Shown here: piece after piece, positions 8,887 through 19,725 of the stretch
Position numbering within the stretch: position 1 is the stretch's first letter
Layout of the letters: each line of letters opens with the position of its first letter
DNA from: Primorskyibacter sedentarius
Lineage (GTDB): Bacteria; Pseudomonadota; Alphaproteobacteria; Rhodobacterales; Rhodobacteraceae
Length of the DNA: 64,000 nucleotides
Direction of reading: 5' to 3'
Assembly (NCBI RefSeq): GCF_004342065.1
Contig: NZ_SLZU01000011.1
Coordinates: 99,217-163,216 of the forward strand
Made by a program: the position numbers and the translations under genes
The notes under the pieces: generated by a model
The model's database searches: none
What the model saw: the letters and a program-made list of their open reading frames with translations, nothing else
What the model was told of the DNA's origin: nothing

Positions 8887-9804
8887 TTGCCTGAACGGAT
8901 GCGCGCCCCCATGACCGCCAACAGCCTGTCACGCACGCTTGAGCGCCCCGGTGTGTTCAAATACCTTCTTATCGCGCCTGCGGTTTTCGTGATCCTGCTG
9001 ATCGGGCTTTACCCCCTGATCAAACTGGCGGTGACGTCTTTTCAGGACATCTCCATGTTCGGGGCGGATTACAGCTTTAACGGGGCAAAACATTACGTTC
9101 GCCTGTTCGGGGATAGCCGCCTTTGGGAATCGCTCTTGCACACAGTGCTGTTCACGGCCGTCGCTTTGCCGATCGAGCTGGTTCTGGGCTATCTGCTGGC
9201 TCTTTTGTTTCTGGAGCGTCTGCCGGGCAAATCCTTCTTCGTCGCGATCATCTTGCTGCCGACGATCATTTCGCCAATCGTGGCCGGGTCGACCTGGCGG
9301 CTGATGATCGATCAGCGGTTCGGACCGGTTAACCAAATTCTAAGCTGGATAGCTGGCCGGGAAGTAGAGCTTTTGTGGAATATCCAGACATATCTTGTCT
9401 GGCCTGCAATCATGATCGCAGAGGTCTGGCAGTGGACGCCGTTCATGTTCCTGATGCTTTATGCGGCGCTGTCAAATGTCGACAAGGAACAGCTGGAAGC
9501 CGCCCAGATTGACGGCGCGTCGTGGTGGATGACGTTCCGGCGCATCGTCCTGCCCGCCATCATGCCGGTGATGGTGATCGCGATGCTGATCCGCGCTTTG
9601 GACCTGTTCCGCATTTTCGATATCATCTGGACGATGACGCAGGGCGGTCCGGGCACCATGACCGAAACGATTTCGATCTATGCCTACAACATCGCCTTCC
9701 GCGAATTCGAGACGTCCTATTCTGCGGCAATCGCCTTTCTGGTGATCTTCATTCTTACACTGGTGGTCGTCTGGCTGCTGCGACGGGTCGAGGTGGAGCG
9801 ATGA
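8887..9804 (+). CDS. Sugar ABC transporter permease (MalF/UgpA-like)
   Basis: Inner-membrane permease of about 300 aa with six predicted helices; the first is near LLIAPAVFVILLIGLYPLIKL and the EAA loop is EAAQIDGASWWMTFRRIVLPAI. Three starts are possible. TTG 8887 has a GAGG box 4 nt upstream; ATG 8899 and ATG 8911 lack a clear box. The difference does not touch the domain. Its stop overlaps the next permease start by ATGA (9801-9804), showing translational coupling. Confidence 0.9.
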   Translation: MPERMRAPMTANSLSRTLERPGVFKYLLIAPAVFVILLIGLYPLIKLAVTSFQDISMFGADYSFNGAKHYVRLFGDSRLWESLLHTVLFTAVALPIELVLGYLLALLFLERLPGKSFFVAIILLPTIISPIVAGSTWRLMIDQRFGPVNQILSWIAGREVELLWNIQTYLVWPAIMIAEVWQWTPFMFLMLYAALSNVDKEQLEAAQIDGASWWMTFRRIVLPAIMPVMVIAMLIRALDLFRIFDIIWTMTQGGPGTMTETISIYAYNIAFREFETSYSAAIAFLVIFILTLVVVWLLRRVEVER

Positions 9805-10628
9805 TCCGCTGGGATCGCGGCTGGCGGCTGTATCTACGGGTGGCGCTGGCACTGGGTATCACCCTAGTGTTCGTCTTCCCGGTCTATTGGCTGGCAATGA
9901 TCTCTGTGAAATCGCCGGACGAGATCTACGCCTATCCGCCGGTCTGGTTCCCGTCTGAATTCCGGTTTTCATCCTATGTGACGCTGTTTCGGGACGGTGA
10001 CGCCTGGGCCGTCTGGAATTCACTGATCACGGCCGGGGTCAGCACGGTTCTGGCGATGGCAATCGGCACGACGGCGGCCTATTCCATCGTGCGTTTCCGC
10101 ACCGGCGGCGAAAACCTCGCGATCTGGATCATATCGCAACGGATGATCCCGCCAATCTGCGTGGCCTTTCCCATCTTCCTGCTCTTCGTATCGTGGCAAT
10201 GGATCGACACGCGGTTCGGCCTGATCCTGCTCTATACCGCTTTCAACGTGCCTTATGTCACCTGGATGATGCGAGGCTACATCCAGGACATACCGCTGGA
10301 GCTGGAACATTCCGCGCTGGTTGACGGCTTGTCGCGTTGGGCCGTGTTACGAAAGGTCGTGTTGCCGATGGCACGCGCGGGGTTGTTCGCAACGGCTGTT
10401 TTCACCTTCATCTTCGCGTGGAACGATTTTCTGTTCGCGCTTGTCCTCACCAAATCCGAAGCCGTGACCTACACCGTCAAGGTCACTGGCTATTTCGGAT
10501 CGCAATCCACCTTCTGGTCCAAGATAGGCGCGATGAGCATGCTGGGCGTTCTGCCCATGATGTTTGTCGTGGCGACAATGCAGCGCTTCATCGTGCGCGG
10601 CATGTCACTGGGCGCCGTCAAGGGATAG
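9801..10628 (+). CDS. Sugar ABC transporter permease (MalG/UgpE-like)
   Basis: Inner-membrane permease of 275 aa, starting MIRWDRGWRLYLRVALALG at the ATGA overlap with the preceding permease; the longer open frame to 9522 is an overlap artefact. It shows the MalG pattern: first helix followed by a PPVWFPSEFRFSSY periplasmic segment, an EAA loop (LEHSALVDGLSRWAVLRKVVLP), and the FAWNDFLFALVLT segment characteristic of CUT1 sugar permeases. The ATPase gene follows 3 bp later. Confidence 0.93.
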   Translation: MIRWDRGWRLYLRVALALGITLVFVFPVYWLAMISVKSPDEIYAYPPVWFPSEFRFSSYVTLFRDGDAWAVWNSLITAGVSTVLAMAIGTTAAYSIVRFRTGGENLAIWIISQRMIPPICVAFPIFLLFVSWQWIDTRFGLILLYTAFNVPYVTWMMRGYIQDIPLELEHSALVDGLSRWAVLRKVVLPMARAGLFATAVFTFIFAWNDFLFALVLTKSEAVTYTVKVTGYFGSQSTFWSKIGAMSMLGVLPMMFVVATMQRFIVRGMSLGAVKG

Positions 10629-10631
10629 AGC

Positions 10632-11672
10632 ATGGCCAATCTCAAACTTCACAACATCAACAAGTATTATGGCGCCTACCACGCTGTCCGTGACGTCTCC
10701 TTTGACATTCCGGCAGGGGAATTCGTCGTCCTTGTCGGCGCTTCGGGCTGTGGCAAGTCAACCCTGTTGCGCGCGATTGCCGGGCTCGAAGAGATCTCGG
10801 GCGGCGATATGACTTTGCGCGGCACCTCCATCACAAGGCTGGCCCCGCGGGATCGCAACGTGGCGATGGTGTTCCAGTCCTACGCGCTTTACCCCTATCT
10901 CAGCGTGCGCGAGAACATCGCTTTCGGCCTTCGCGCCCGCAAGACCCCCGACGCAGAGATCAACACACAAGTCGCCTGGGCGGCCGAGGTTCTGGACATC
11001 TCCGATTACCTTGATCGCTATCCACGCGAACTGTCGGGCGGGCAGCGACAGCGGGTTGCCATCGGACGCGCCATCGTGCGGGATGCGGACCTTTATCTTT
11101 TCGACGAACCACTTTCCAATCTGGACGCAAAGCTGCGCGACGGCATGCGGGAAGAGATCAAGAAGCTGCACGAAAAGCTTGGCAAAACCTTCATCTACGT
11201 CACGCATGACCAGATCGAAGCGATGACGCTGGCGCAGCGGATCATTCTTCTGAAGGACGGGCAGATCGAACAGGTGGGCCCGCCGCTTGACCTGTTCGAA
11301 AGGCCGCGCAACGCCTATGTCGCCGCGTTCCTTGGCTCGCCCCCGATGAATTTCATCGAGGTGAACGTCTCCGCCGGTTCTGTGATCCTGCCGGACGGGC
11401 AGGCCCTGCCCGGCTGTGCGATGCCGGACGGCATCTACACATGGGGCATCCGGCCCGAGCATTTCACGGCGGATGAACAAGGACCGTTGCTAGCAAAGCT
11501 TGACGTGATCCAGCCAACGGGCGCGCGGTCTTATGGCACGTTCTACATCGCGGGCAATCACATGATGGCCGAACTGGACGCCCATGCGGCCAATCACGGG
11601 CAGACGCACCTATCCGTCGCCATGGACCGGACATTGTTCTTTGACCCCGCGACGGGCGAAGCCATACCTTAA
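10632..11672 (+). CDS. Sugar ABC transporter ATP-binding protein (UgpC/MalK-like)
   Basis: ATPase of 346 aa completing the four-gene CUT1 transporter after apnL. Walker A GASGCGKST (near residue 36), Q-loop VFQSYALYPYLSV, signature LSGGQRQRVAIGRAI, Walker B LYLFDEPLSNLDA and H-loop VTHDQIEAMTLA are intact. The C-terminal third is the regulatory TOBE-type domain, with GSPPMNFIEV at its start. It converges with the Rbs-type operon, whose last stop is at 11712, leaving only 39 bp. Confidence 0.94.
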   Translation: MANLKLHNINKYYGAYHAVRDVSFDIPAGEFVVLVGASGCGKSTLLRAIAGLEEISGGDMTLRGTSITRLAPRDRNVAMVFQSYALYPYLSVRENIAFGLRARKTPDAEINTQVAWAAEVLDISDYLDRYPRELSGGQRQRVAIGRAIVRDADLYLFDEPLSNLDAKLRDGMREEIKKLHEKLGKTFIYVTHDQIEAMTLAQRIILLKDGQIEQVGPPLDLFERPRNAYVAAFLGSPPMNFIEVNVSAGSVILPDGQALPGCAMPDGIYTWGIRPEHFTADEQGPLLAKLDVIQPTGARSYGTFYIAGNHMMAELDAHAANHGQTHLSVAMDRTLFFDPATGEAIP

Positions 11673-11711
11673 ATTGGTCGTTTTGCGGCCTGCCCGATAT
11701 CTCGGACGAGG

Positions 11712-12764
11712 CTACGCCCCAGCCTCATGCGCGAGCGCGACCCGCGCCTGAATCCGGCTTTGCGCCTGATCGATGACCACGGCGGCCACGATCACCAGCC
11801 CCTTGATGACCATCTGCCAGAAGGACGATACGCCCATCATGATCAGCCCGTCCGACAGGATGCCAATGACAAAGGCGCCGATGATCGTGCCAAGGATGCG
11901 CCCGCGTCCGCCCGACATGGACGTGCCGCCAAGCACAGCGGCAGCGATGGCGTTCAGTTCGAAAAATTCGCCCGTAGCAGGATGCGCGGCCTTCAGCTGC
12001 GATGCGATGATCAACCCGACCAGCGCCGCCATCAGCCCCGAGAACATGTAAACGAACATCTTCACGCGCTGCACGCGAACACCGGACAAAGAGGCGCCCC
12101 GCTCGTTTCCCCCGGTGGCGTAGATGTGGCGCCCAAGCGGTGTACGGCGCGCGATATAGGCCGAGGCCAAGGCCGCGATGATCAACATCCAGATCATCAC
12201 GGGCACACCCAGAAACACGCCCGTCCCGATCACATGGAAGGTATCAGATCCATATTCAGGATTGCCGTTCAGGTTCGGAAACGTCCGCCCGCCAGACATC
12301 AGCAGCGCCGCACCGCGCGCGATATAGAGCATGCCAAGCGTGGCGATGAACGGCGCGACCTTCAGCTTTGTGATCAATATGCCGTTGATCCAGCCTACAA
12401 ACACCCCGACGAGGCAAACCAGAACCATGATTTCCAGCGTGTTGAACTGGATTGACCAGCCAAAGCCGGGATCGATCCCGTTGAGGACAAGGTAGCCCGC
12501 GATCATGCTGGTCAGCCCGACCACCGATCCGACTGACAGGTCGATCCCACCGGTGATGATGACAAAGGTCATACCGATGGCCAAAAACGCGTTTATCGCC
12601 ACATGTTTGGAGATCAACACCGCGTTGGCAACGCTCAGAAAATTCGGTGCGGCGAAGGAGAAATAGGCGAAGACCAGGATCAGCGCCACGAATGTCCGCG
12701 CTTTCAGCAACAGCAGCAGCCAGTTGACAGAGGCGTTCGGATTGCGCTGTGTCGTCATGCTCAT
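11712..12764 (-). CDS. Ribose-type ABC transporter permease (RbsC-like)
   Basis: Inner-membrane permease of 350 aa, last gene of the minus-strand operon starting at 17878. About ten helices are expected. BPD_transp_2 landmarks include FVIITGGIDLSVGSVVGL, GWINGILITKLKVAPFIATLG and the late AAVLGGTSMSGGRGRILGT block. It overlaps the RbsA-like ATPase gene by ATGA (12761-12764). The CUT2 transporter type fits a monosaccharide. With apsD and apnO in the same operon, D-apiose is the likely ligand (inference). Confidence 0.94.
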   Translation of the reverse strand: MSMTTQRNPNASVNWLLLLLKARTFVALILVFAYFSFAAPNFLSVANAVLISKHVAINAFLAIGMTFVIITGGIDLSVGSVVGLTSMIAGYLVLNGIDPGFGWSIQFNTLEIMVLVCLVGVFVGWINGILITKLKVAPFIATLGMLYIARGAALLMSGGRTFPNLNGNPEYGSDTFHVIGTGVFLGVPVMIWMLIIAALASAYIARRTPLGRHIYATGGNERGASLSGVRVQRVKMFVYMFSGLMAALVGLIIASQLKAAHPATGEFFELNAIAAAVLGGTSMSGGRGRILGTIIGAFVIGILSDGLIMMGVSSFWQMVIKGLVIVAAVVIDQAQSRIQARVALAHEAGA

Positions 12765-14296
12765 GCCGCGGTATCCTTTGCAGTGAGTGTGCCGGGCGAT
12801 GCTGCCGCGACAACGTCGGCCACCCCGGCGGTCTTGCCAAATGTCCCGGTGATGCGCCCGTCTGCCATCACAATGATACGGTCGCTCAGCGCCATCGCTT
12901 CCTCGATTTCCGAAGTGGCGAAGATGATGCCGATGCCTTGCGCGGACAGCTCTCGCATCACCCGGTAGATCTCGGCCTTTGCACCCACGTCGATGCCGCG
13001 CGAAGGTTCGTCCAGAAGCAGCACGATCGGTCGGGTCATCAGCGCCTTGCCAATGGCCACCTTCTGCTGGTTGCCGCCAGACAGCGAAGACACCGGGTTT
13101 TCGGCACTGGCCACCTTGATCTTGAGCCGGGATATGAATTCCGCCGCGCGTTTGGCCTCGCGGGAGAGGCTTAGGTGGAAGATGCGCGTGAAATCCTTCA
13201 AAGAGGACAGCGTCAGGTTCTCGCGGATTGCCATCATCTGTATCAGCCCGTCGACCTTGCGGTCTTCGGGGACCAGCGCGATGCCATGGGCAATGCGGTC
13301 AGCAATGCTGGTGTGGCGCAGTTCCTCGCCCTTCACGTAATAGCGGCCCAACGCTTCGGGGTGCCGACCGATGATACATTCCATCAGCTCGGTGCGCCCT
13401 GCCCCCATAAGCCCGTAAATGCCAAGGATCTCGCCCGCATTCGCCCTGAGCGAGACGTGATCGACACTGTAGCCCCCGCCCGTTTTTGCAAGCGTCACGC
13501 CTTCGGCGCGAAAGACCTCGTCACCCACCTGATGTGTGATTTCCGCAGCGAAATCCTTGGCATCTCCGCCGATCATGGCTTCGACAATCCACGGGATATC
13601 CACGCCTTGCATGCTGCGTGTGCCGGTCATCTCGCCATCCCGCAGGACGGTGATATAGTCCCCGATCCGGATCAGCTCCTCCAGCCGGTGAGAGATGTAG
13701 ACGATGCCCACACCCTGCGCGCGCAGCTCTGCAATAACGCGAAACAGCACCTCGACCTCGACCGAAGACAGGGCCGATGTTGGCTCGTCCAGTATCAGGA
13801 TCCGCGCGTCCTGCGCCAGCGCCTTGGCAATTTCCACGATCTGTTGCTGGCCCAGTCGCAATGCCCCCAGGGGCATATCCGGGTCGATGCGCTGCTCCAA
13901 CCGGACAAGGATCTCCCGGCTGCGCTCGGTCTGGGCGCGGGTGTCGATCTGCACACCCAGACGGGTGGGTTCGCGCCCGATAAAGATGTTCTCGGCCACC
14001 GAGAGATCCGGAAAGAGGTTGAGTTCCTGAAACACGATGCCGATGCCCGCCCGAACCGCGTCTTCCTTGTTGCGAAATTGGGTCGGGGTGCCGTCGACGA
14101 TGATCTCGCCTTCGGTCAGGGTCTCCACCCCGGCGATCACCTTCATCAACGTGGATTTCCCGGCGCCATTCTCACCAACCAGCACGTTCACAGCGCCCAT
14201 GCGAATGTCGAAATTCACGTCCTTCAGGGCGCGCGTACCGGGATAGATCTTGACCGCGTTGCGGATCGACAGACCGATGGGATGCAGGGCCGTCAT
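12761..14296 (-). CDS. Ribose-type ABC transporter, double ATPase (RbsA-like)
   Basis: Cytoplasmic ATPase of 511 aa with two ABC domains. Domain 1 has Walker A GENGAGKST, signature LRLGQQQIVEIAKAL and Walker B ILILDEPTSALSS. Domain 2 (from about residue 260) has the degenerate nucleotide loop GLMGAGRTEL normal for RbsA/XylG proteins, signature LSGGNQQKVAIGKAL and Walker B LLLDEPSRGIDVG. It is coupled by ATGA overlaps to the DUF2291 gene upstream (14293-14296) and rbsC downstream. Confidence 0.95.
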   Translation of the reverse strand: MTALHPIGLSIRNAVKIYPGTRALKDVNFDIRMGAVNVLVGENGAGKSTLMKVIAGVETLTEGEIIVDGTPTQFRNKEDAVRAGIGIVFQELNLFPDLSVAENIFIGREPTRLGVQIDTRAQTERSREILVRLEQRIDPDMPLGALRLGQQQIVEIAKALAQDARILILDEPTSALSSVEVEVLFRVIAELRAQGVGIVYISHRLEELIRIGDYITVLRDGEMTGTRSMQGVDIPWIVEAMIGGDAKDFAAEITHQVGDEVFRAEGVTLAKTGGGYSVDHVSLRANAGEILGIYGLMGAGRTELMECIIGRHPEALGRYYVKGEELRHTSIADRIAHGIALVPEDRKVDGLIQMMAIRENLTLSSLKDFTRIFHLSLSREAKRAAEFISRLKIKVASAENPVSSLSGGNQQKVAIGKALMTRPIVLLLDEPSRGIDVGAKAEIYRVMRELSAQGIGIIFATSEIEEAMALSDRIIVMADGRITGTFGKTAGVADVVAAASPGTLTAKDTAA

Positions 14297-14937
14297 GGTG
14301 CAAAGGTCACGGATATTGGCGTTACGACCACTGCATCGCCCGCGGATTTCAGCGGTGTGACGCCAACAAATGCGACCTGCATGCCGATCAGGTCGCCTTC
14401 GGGGACGCTGACCAGATCGGGTATCCGGTCATTCAGCGCGCGCGAGAGTTTGGCAAATTCGATCTGGTCGCGGAAATCGTCGAATTGATAGAAAGGTGCC
14501 GCGTCGCGAAGCGCAGAGCCACGAATGACCGGGCCAAGCTGCACTGTCACGTCAGCGGCTTTGTCGCCATCGGTGTCGAGCGACAAGGACCGCGCGCGGG
14601 TGTCCAGCTTCGCCTCTGTCACCGTGCCAGTGCCTGTCACGGGAAAGTTCCAGGCTGCACCCTGACCAGAACCACGATTTGCGTGTTTCTCTCCGGCATC
14701 GTCGATGTCCTGCGCGACCAGCATGCGTAGTTCCGCGATCGGCAAGGCCCTGTCGCGAATGAGGGGCAGAAGCTCCGCATCGAACGTGGCCTCCAACCGG
14801 GCCGCGTTGCGCGCATCATCCCCTTCGGGCCCTTCCGGGACGACAGAGGCATCTTTGTCTTCATCAAAGACAACCTTGCAGCCCGTCACGGAAAGGGCGG
14901 CAAGGATCGACAGGACGAACAGCAATCTGCGGGTCAT
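14293..14937 (-). CDS. DUF2291 predicted periplasmic lipoprotein
   Basis: Protein of 214 aa. The chosen start is ATG 14937 (MTRRLLFVLSILAALSVTGCK), which gives a clean lipoprotein signal with a VTGC lipobox at residues 17-20; the frame extends upstream to 14997 without adding a sensible signal. The rest is a small beta-rich domain with GSALRDAAPFYQFDDFRDQIEFAKL and a late IGMQVAFVGV segment. DUF2291 proteins are habitually found inside Rbs-type sugar operons, between SBP and ATPase genes as here. No function is established; an accessory role in sugar uptake at the membrane is inference. Confidence 0.82.
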   Translation of the reverse strand: MTRRLLFVLSILAALSVTGCKVVFDEDKDASVVPEGPEGDDARNAARLEATFDAELLPLIRDRALPIAELRMLVAQDIDDAGEKHANRGSGQGAAWNFPVTGTGTVTEAKLDTRARSLSLDTDGDKAADVTVQLGPVIRGSALRDAAPFYQFDDFRDQIEFAKLSRALNDRIPDLVSVPEGDLIGMQVAFVGVTPLKSAGDAVVVTPISVTFAP

Positions 14938-14971
14938 CAAAGCGAGGCCTAGAGTTATGGGGCGTGTTACC

Positions 14972-14994
14972 CGCGCGCAGCGTGGCTGCGCGCG
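14972..14994 (-). promoter_or_regulatory. Strong intercistronic hairpin after rbsB-like gene
   Basis: Perfect 10-bp stem CGCGCGCAGC / GCTGCGCGCG with a 3-nt loop, 17 bp downstream (minus strand) of the SBP stop at 15012 and ahead of the DUF2291 gene. It lacks a T-tract and is best read as a differential-expression or mRNA-stability element. Confidence 0.6.
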
Positions 14995-15011
14995 CATAGA
15001 AGCGTCTGGCT

Positions 15012-17043
<2,032 letters not shown>

Positions 17044-17050
17044 CAATGCC

Positions 17051-17878
17051 TCACGTGATCCGCTGGATGCTGGCGGCGATCTCTTCGGGTTCGAAGACGC
17101 GTTTCCAGTCATCTTTCATCAGCATGGGCGTGCCATTTTCGATGGCCTTGTAACAGGCATCCGAAAACACCCCATCGATATGGCCAAAGGTGACAGCGGC
17201 AAGGATGTTCATGTGGCCAAGCAGGAAATCACGCGCGGCGGCTTCGGGCACGCCACGTGCGACGACCTCGTCCATCGCGTCTTTCATGACAAGCAGAAGC
17301 GACGCGCAGACCGTCTCGCTCAGGCCCGGCTCCAACAGGGCCATCTGGTCCACCGTCACCCGATGTGACCGGATAACCGGGGCGTAGATCGCCTTTCCGA
17401 CCGCCTCGCCAAGCGCGTAATGTTCATCCGGCCCCTGCATCAGGGCGTTGACGATCCCCTGTTTCGCGGCGATCCCGCCAAAATGGTCGTTGCGCCCCTC
17501 TGGCGTGTTTTCGTCGTTGAAGATGGGCGGATGGCAAGGATGGGTGATGAAATAGGACACGTCCTCGCGCGTGGGCAGGTGCCCGGCGAAGGGCCCGGCC
17601 GCATCAAGGCAAATGACGACAGCCCCGGGATCAACCTTGTCAATGATGGCATGCGAGACTGCCTTGATCGCGGTATCAGGCACGGCAAGCAGCACGACCT
17701 CGGCGCCTTTCAGCGCTTCTTCGGCCGGAACGCAGTCCTTGCCAATTTCGTCTTTCAGCCGTTTCTGTCCGGCCTCTGAAATCTCGACATGGGCAACGTC
17801 AAAATCCGTGTTGAGAAGGTTGCGGGCACTCCGCACCCCCATTTTCCCGCCTGCACCGAAGAGCGCGATCTTCGTCAT
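17051..17878 (-). CDS. apnO: Probable D-apionate oxidoisomerase (6-phosphogluconate-dehydrogenase-like fold)
   Basis: Protein of 275 aa starting at ATG 17878 with GGAGTGA five bases upstream. The N-terminal Rossmann loop is GAGGKMG (residues 8-14); TFITHPCHPP-like (YFITHPCHPPIFNDE) sits mid-protein. The C-terminal helical domain carries RSHRVTVDQMALLEPGLSETVCAS, matching the phosphogluconate-dehydrogenase-C-type domain of ApnO. ApnO converts D-apionate to 3-oxo-isoapionate using NAD. It is the first gene of the operon apnO-apsD-rbsB-DUF2291-rbsA-rbsC. Recognition is from remembered family features, strengthened by the partner genes. Confidence 0.63.
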   Translation of the reverse strand: MTKIALFGAGGKMGVRSARNLLNTDFDVAHVEISEAGQKRLKDEIGKDCVPAEEALKGAEVVLLAVPDTAIKAVSHAIIDKVDPGAVVICLDAAGPFAGHLPTREDVSYFITHPCHPPIFNDENTPEGRNDHFGGIAAKQGIVNALMQGPDEHYALGEAVGKAIYAPVIRSHRVTVDQMALLEPGLSETVCASLLLVMKDAMDEVVARGVPEAAARDFLLGHMNILAAVTFGHIDGVFSDACYKAIENGTPMLMKDDWKRVFEPEEIAASIQRIT

Positions 17879-17892
17879 GTGAATCACTCCGT

Positions 17893-17935
17893 AAACTGGT
17901 ATGATAACTATATGAGCATAAGATCGCATGTGCAA
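17893..17935 (-). promoter_or_regulatory. apnO operon promoter and shared operator-like motif
   Basis: On the minus strand a TTGCAC (17930-17935) and TATAGT (17907-17912) are separated by 17 nt, about 30 bp upstream of the apnO start. The block 17893-17913, read on the plus strand, begins AAACTGGTAT and matches the apnL promoter block at 17 of 21 positions. It also holds TGATAACT (17902-17909), an exact half-site of the dyad next to the iclR-type gene. Confidence 0.5.
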
Positions 17936-18238
17936 CGCCGATACAGAGGTGTTGGCCACGCCTCGGCAAATTCCCGGCACCACCCTTCGCAGCACAAAAA
18001 CACGCCTATCAGCCGCATGGACCGTCGCCGCTCATAGGCATTAAGAAAATTGTAACGCGATCCTTCCTACCCTCGGACAACCCCCAGCCAAGGCAGGCCG
18101 GAGGCGGCAGGCGCGCCTCGTACAGAAGATGCGTGCAAAGAAACTTGGACGGATAGATTTACAGCGGTAAGGTGATAAGCTGGAACGAACGCGCTCGCAG
18201 AGGGTATGCTGGTCGAGTGAAGTAAGAGGTAGTGCACG
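17936..18238. other. Intergenic region between divergent apnO operon and Hint-domain gene
   Basis: No convincing gene is seen. Short frames on both strands lack a ribosome site or recognisable sequence. The right end should carry the promoter of the Hint gene, whose ribosome site (AAGAGG) lies about 10 nt before ATG 18239. No clear promoter boxes were picked out by eye. Confidence 0.5.
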
Positions 18239-19393
18239 ATGCCAACCACAACCTATGTAGAGCCGATCTACTTTTCGGGCGACATGATGGCGTTGACGCC
18301 GACCCAACCCATCCAGACGCCGGGCCTCAACCCCGGCCAGGATGGATTCGGGATGGTGGTTGAAAACGCATCCGCATTAGGTGGGAGCGACAGTTTCTAT
18401 CGGCTGGTCTGGTATCAGAACCTGAACGCCAGCGCGACGGAGTTCCAAAACGGTCAGTTCTGGCGTGTCGAAGCGTATGACGACACCAGTGATTCCGATA
18501 CTGATCCCTTTAATGGCGACGCAGGCTGGAGCACAGTTTACAGCAATCTGGTGCCCAAGTCCGACCTTGTGTCGGGCGTTGGCGGTGGCGACGAATATAT
18601 CGTGCTCGAAATACAGGACGGGAGCGGGCGGCACCTTTTTTACGATATCAACGGCGGATTATCGACCACGCCTACAGACTACACCCTTCTTGGCGTAGAC
18701 CAGAACGGCGACGCGGGTGACGGCGATGGTGACAGCAATCTCGATTTCTTCGATGCATACTCCGCCTTTACCCCTCCGATTTGCTTCTGTCGCGGGACGA
18801 TGATCGAAACCCCACAAGGTGCGCGCGCCATCGAGGATCTTCGCGAAGGCGATCTTGTAAAGACCGCGGACAACGGAGCGCAGCCCGTTCGTTGGATCGG
18901 GTCGCGTAAGCTGAGCAGCGTGATGCTGATGGTCAAAGAAGACCTGCGCCCGGTTCGCATTGCCGCTGGCGCCTTGGGCAACGGATTGCCGCATACCACT
19001 TTGATGGTGTCGCAACAGCACCGGGTTCTGGTGCGCTCGAAGATTGCACAAAGACTAACCGGTTCCCAGGAAATTCTGGTTGCCGCAAAACACCTGTGCA
19101 TGCTTGATGGTATCGATCTTGTCGATGACTTCGAACCGATCGAATATTTCCACATTCTGCTTGATGGCCATGAACTGGTGTTCAGCAACGGCGCCGCGAC
19201 TGAAACGCTGTATACTGGTGCGGAGGCTTTGAAATCTCTCAACAAAGCTGCGGTTCAGGAAATCCGGACACTCTTTCCCGCACCGAAATCCCTGGAAGGG
19301 GTTCCCGTCGCAGCCCGGAGCCTTGCCAACGGGCGGGTGGGCAAGAAACTGGCCATGCGCCATGCCAAGAACGGTCAACTGCTGATCAATTGA
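18239..19393 (+). CDS. Hint (Hedgehog/intein) domain-containing protein
   Basis: Protein of 384 aa with no recognisable Sec signal. Residues 1-178 form an acidic, Asp/Gly-rich domain including DQNGDAGDGDGDSNLDF, which could bind calcium. From about residue 180 the Hint_2-type module begins at CFCRGTMIETPQGARAIEDL, with the GDLVKTADNGAQPVRWIGSR block and a later histidine motif (VSQQHRVLVRS). Rhodobacterales genomes carry many such proteins, often exported by type I secretion. Whether this one self-cleaves is unknown; the usual C-terminal Asn extein junction is not evident. It stands alone, with flanking genes unrelated. Confidence 0.82.
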   Translation: MPTTTYVEPIYFSGDMMALTPTQPIQTPGLNPGQDGFGMVVENASALGGSDSFYRLVWYQNLNASATEFQNGQFWRVEAYDDTSDSDTDPFNGDAGWSTVYSNLVPKSDLVSGVGGGDEYIVLEIQDGSGRHLFYDINGGLSTTPTDYTLLGVDQNGDAGDGDGDSNLDFFDAYSAFTPPICFCRGTMIETPQGARAIEDLREGDLVKTADNGAQPVRWIGSRKLSSVMLMVKEDLRPVRIAAGALGNGLPHTTLMVSQQHRVLVRSKIAQRLTGSQEILVAAKHLCMLDGIDLVDDFEPIEYFHILLDGHELVFSNGAATETLYTGAEALKSLNKAAVQEIRTLFPAPKSLEGVPVAARSLANGRVGKKLAMRHAKNGQLLIN

Positions 19394-19725
19394 GCTATCA
19401 TATCTGGATTGGGGAAGCAGTCGGGGCCAGATGGCTCAGTTGGTTTGATCCCCCAGCAGCTTCCGGACAGCGTCAAACCCGCAGTAGATGCACCGTCTGG
19501 ATGAGGTCAAACGGGTGAATTGACCTTCAAACCTCATGCAAGTCAGATAAGCCCGTTCCGAGGACTCAAAGGCGGTCCGGTCAATTTATCATGGCTGGAT
19601 GACGTCGGCGGACGTTTATCGGCAAGCGCATCAGGCTCAAGCACGCTCAAACACCAGCAGCCCTATTCGGAACGAAGTATTGAAGGCACCCAGAATGCGG
19701 GCTTGCCCGGTATCCACCCAATCCC
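19394..19725. other. Gap between convergent Hint-domain and amidohydrolase genes
   Basis: The sequence between these two convergent stops shows no credible gene. An ATCTGG / CCAGAT inverted repeat with a long loop lies just after the Hint stop (about 19403-19435) and is too weak to call a terminator. Nothing else is recognised. Confidence 0.4.
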
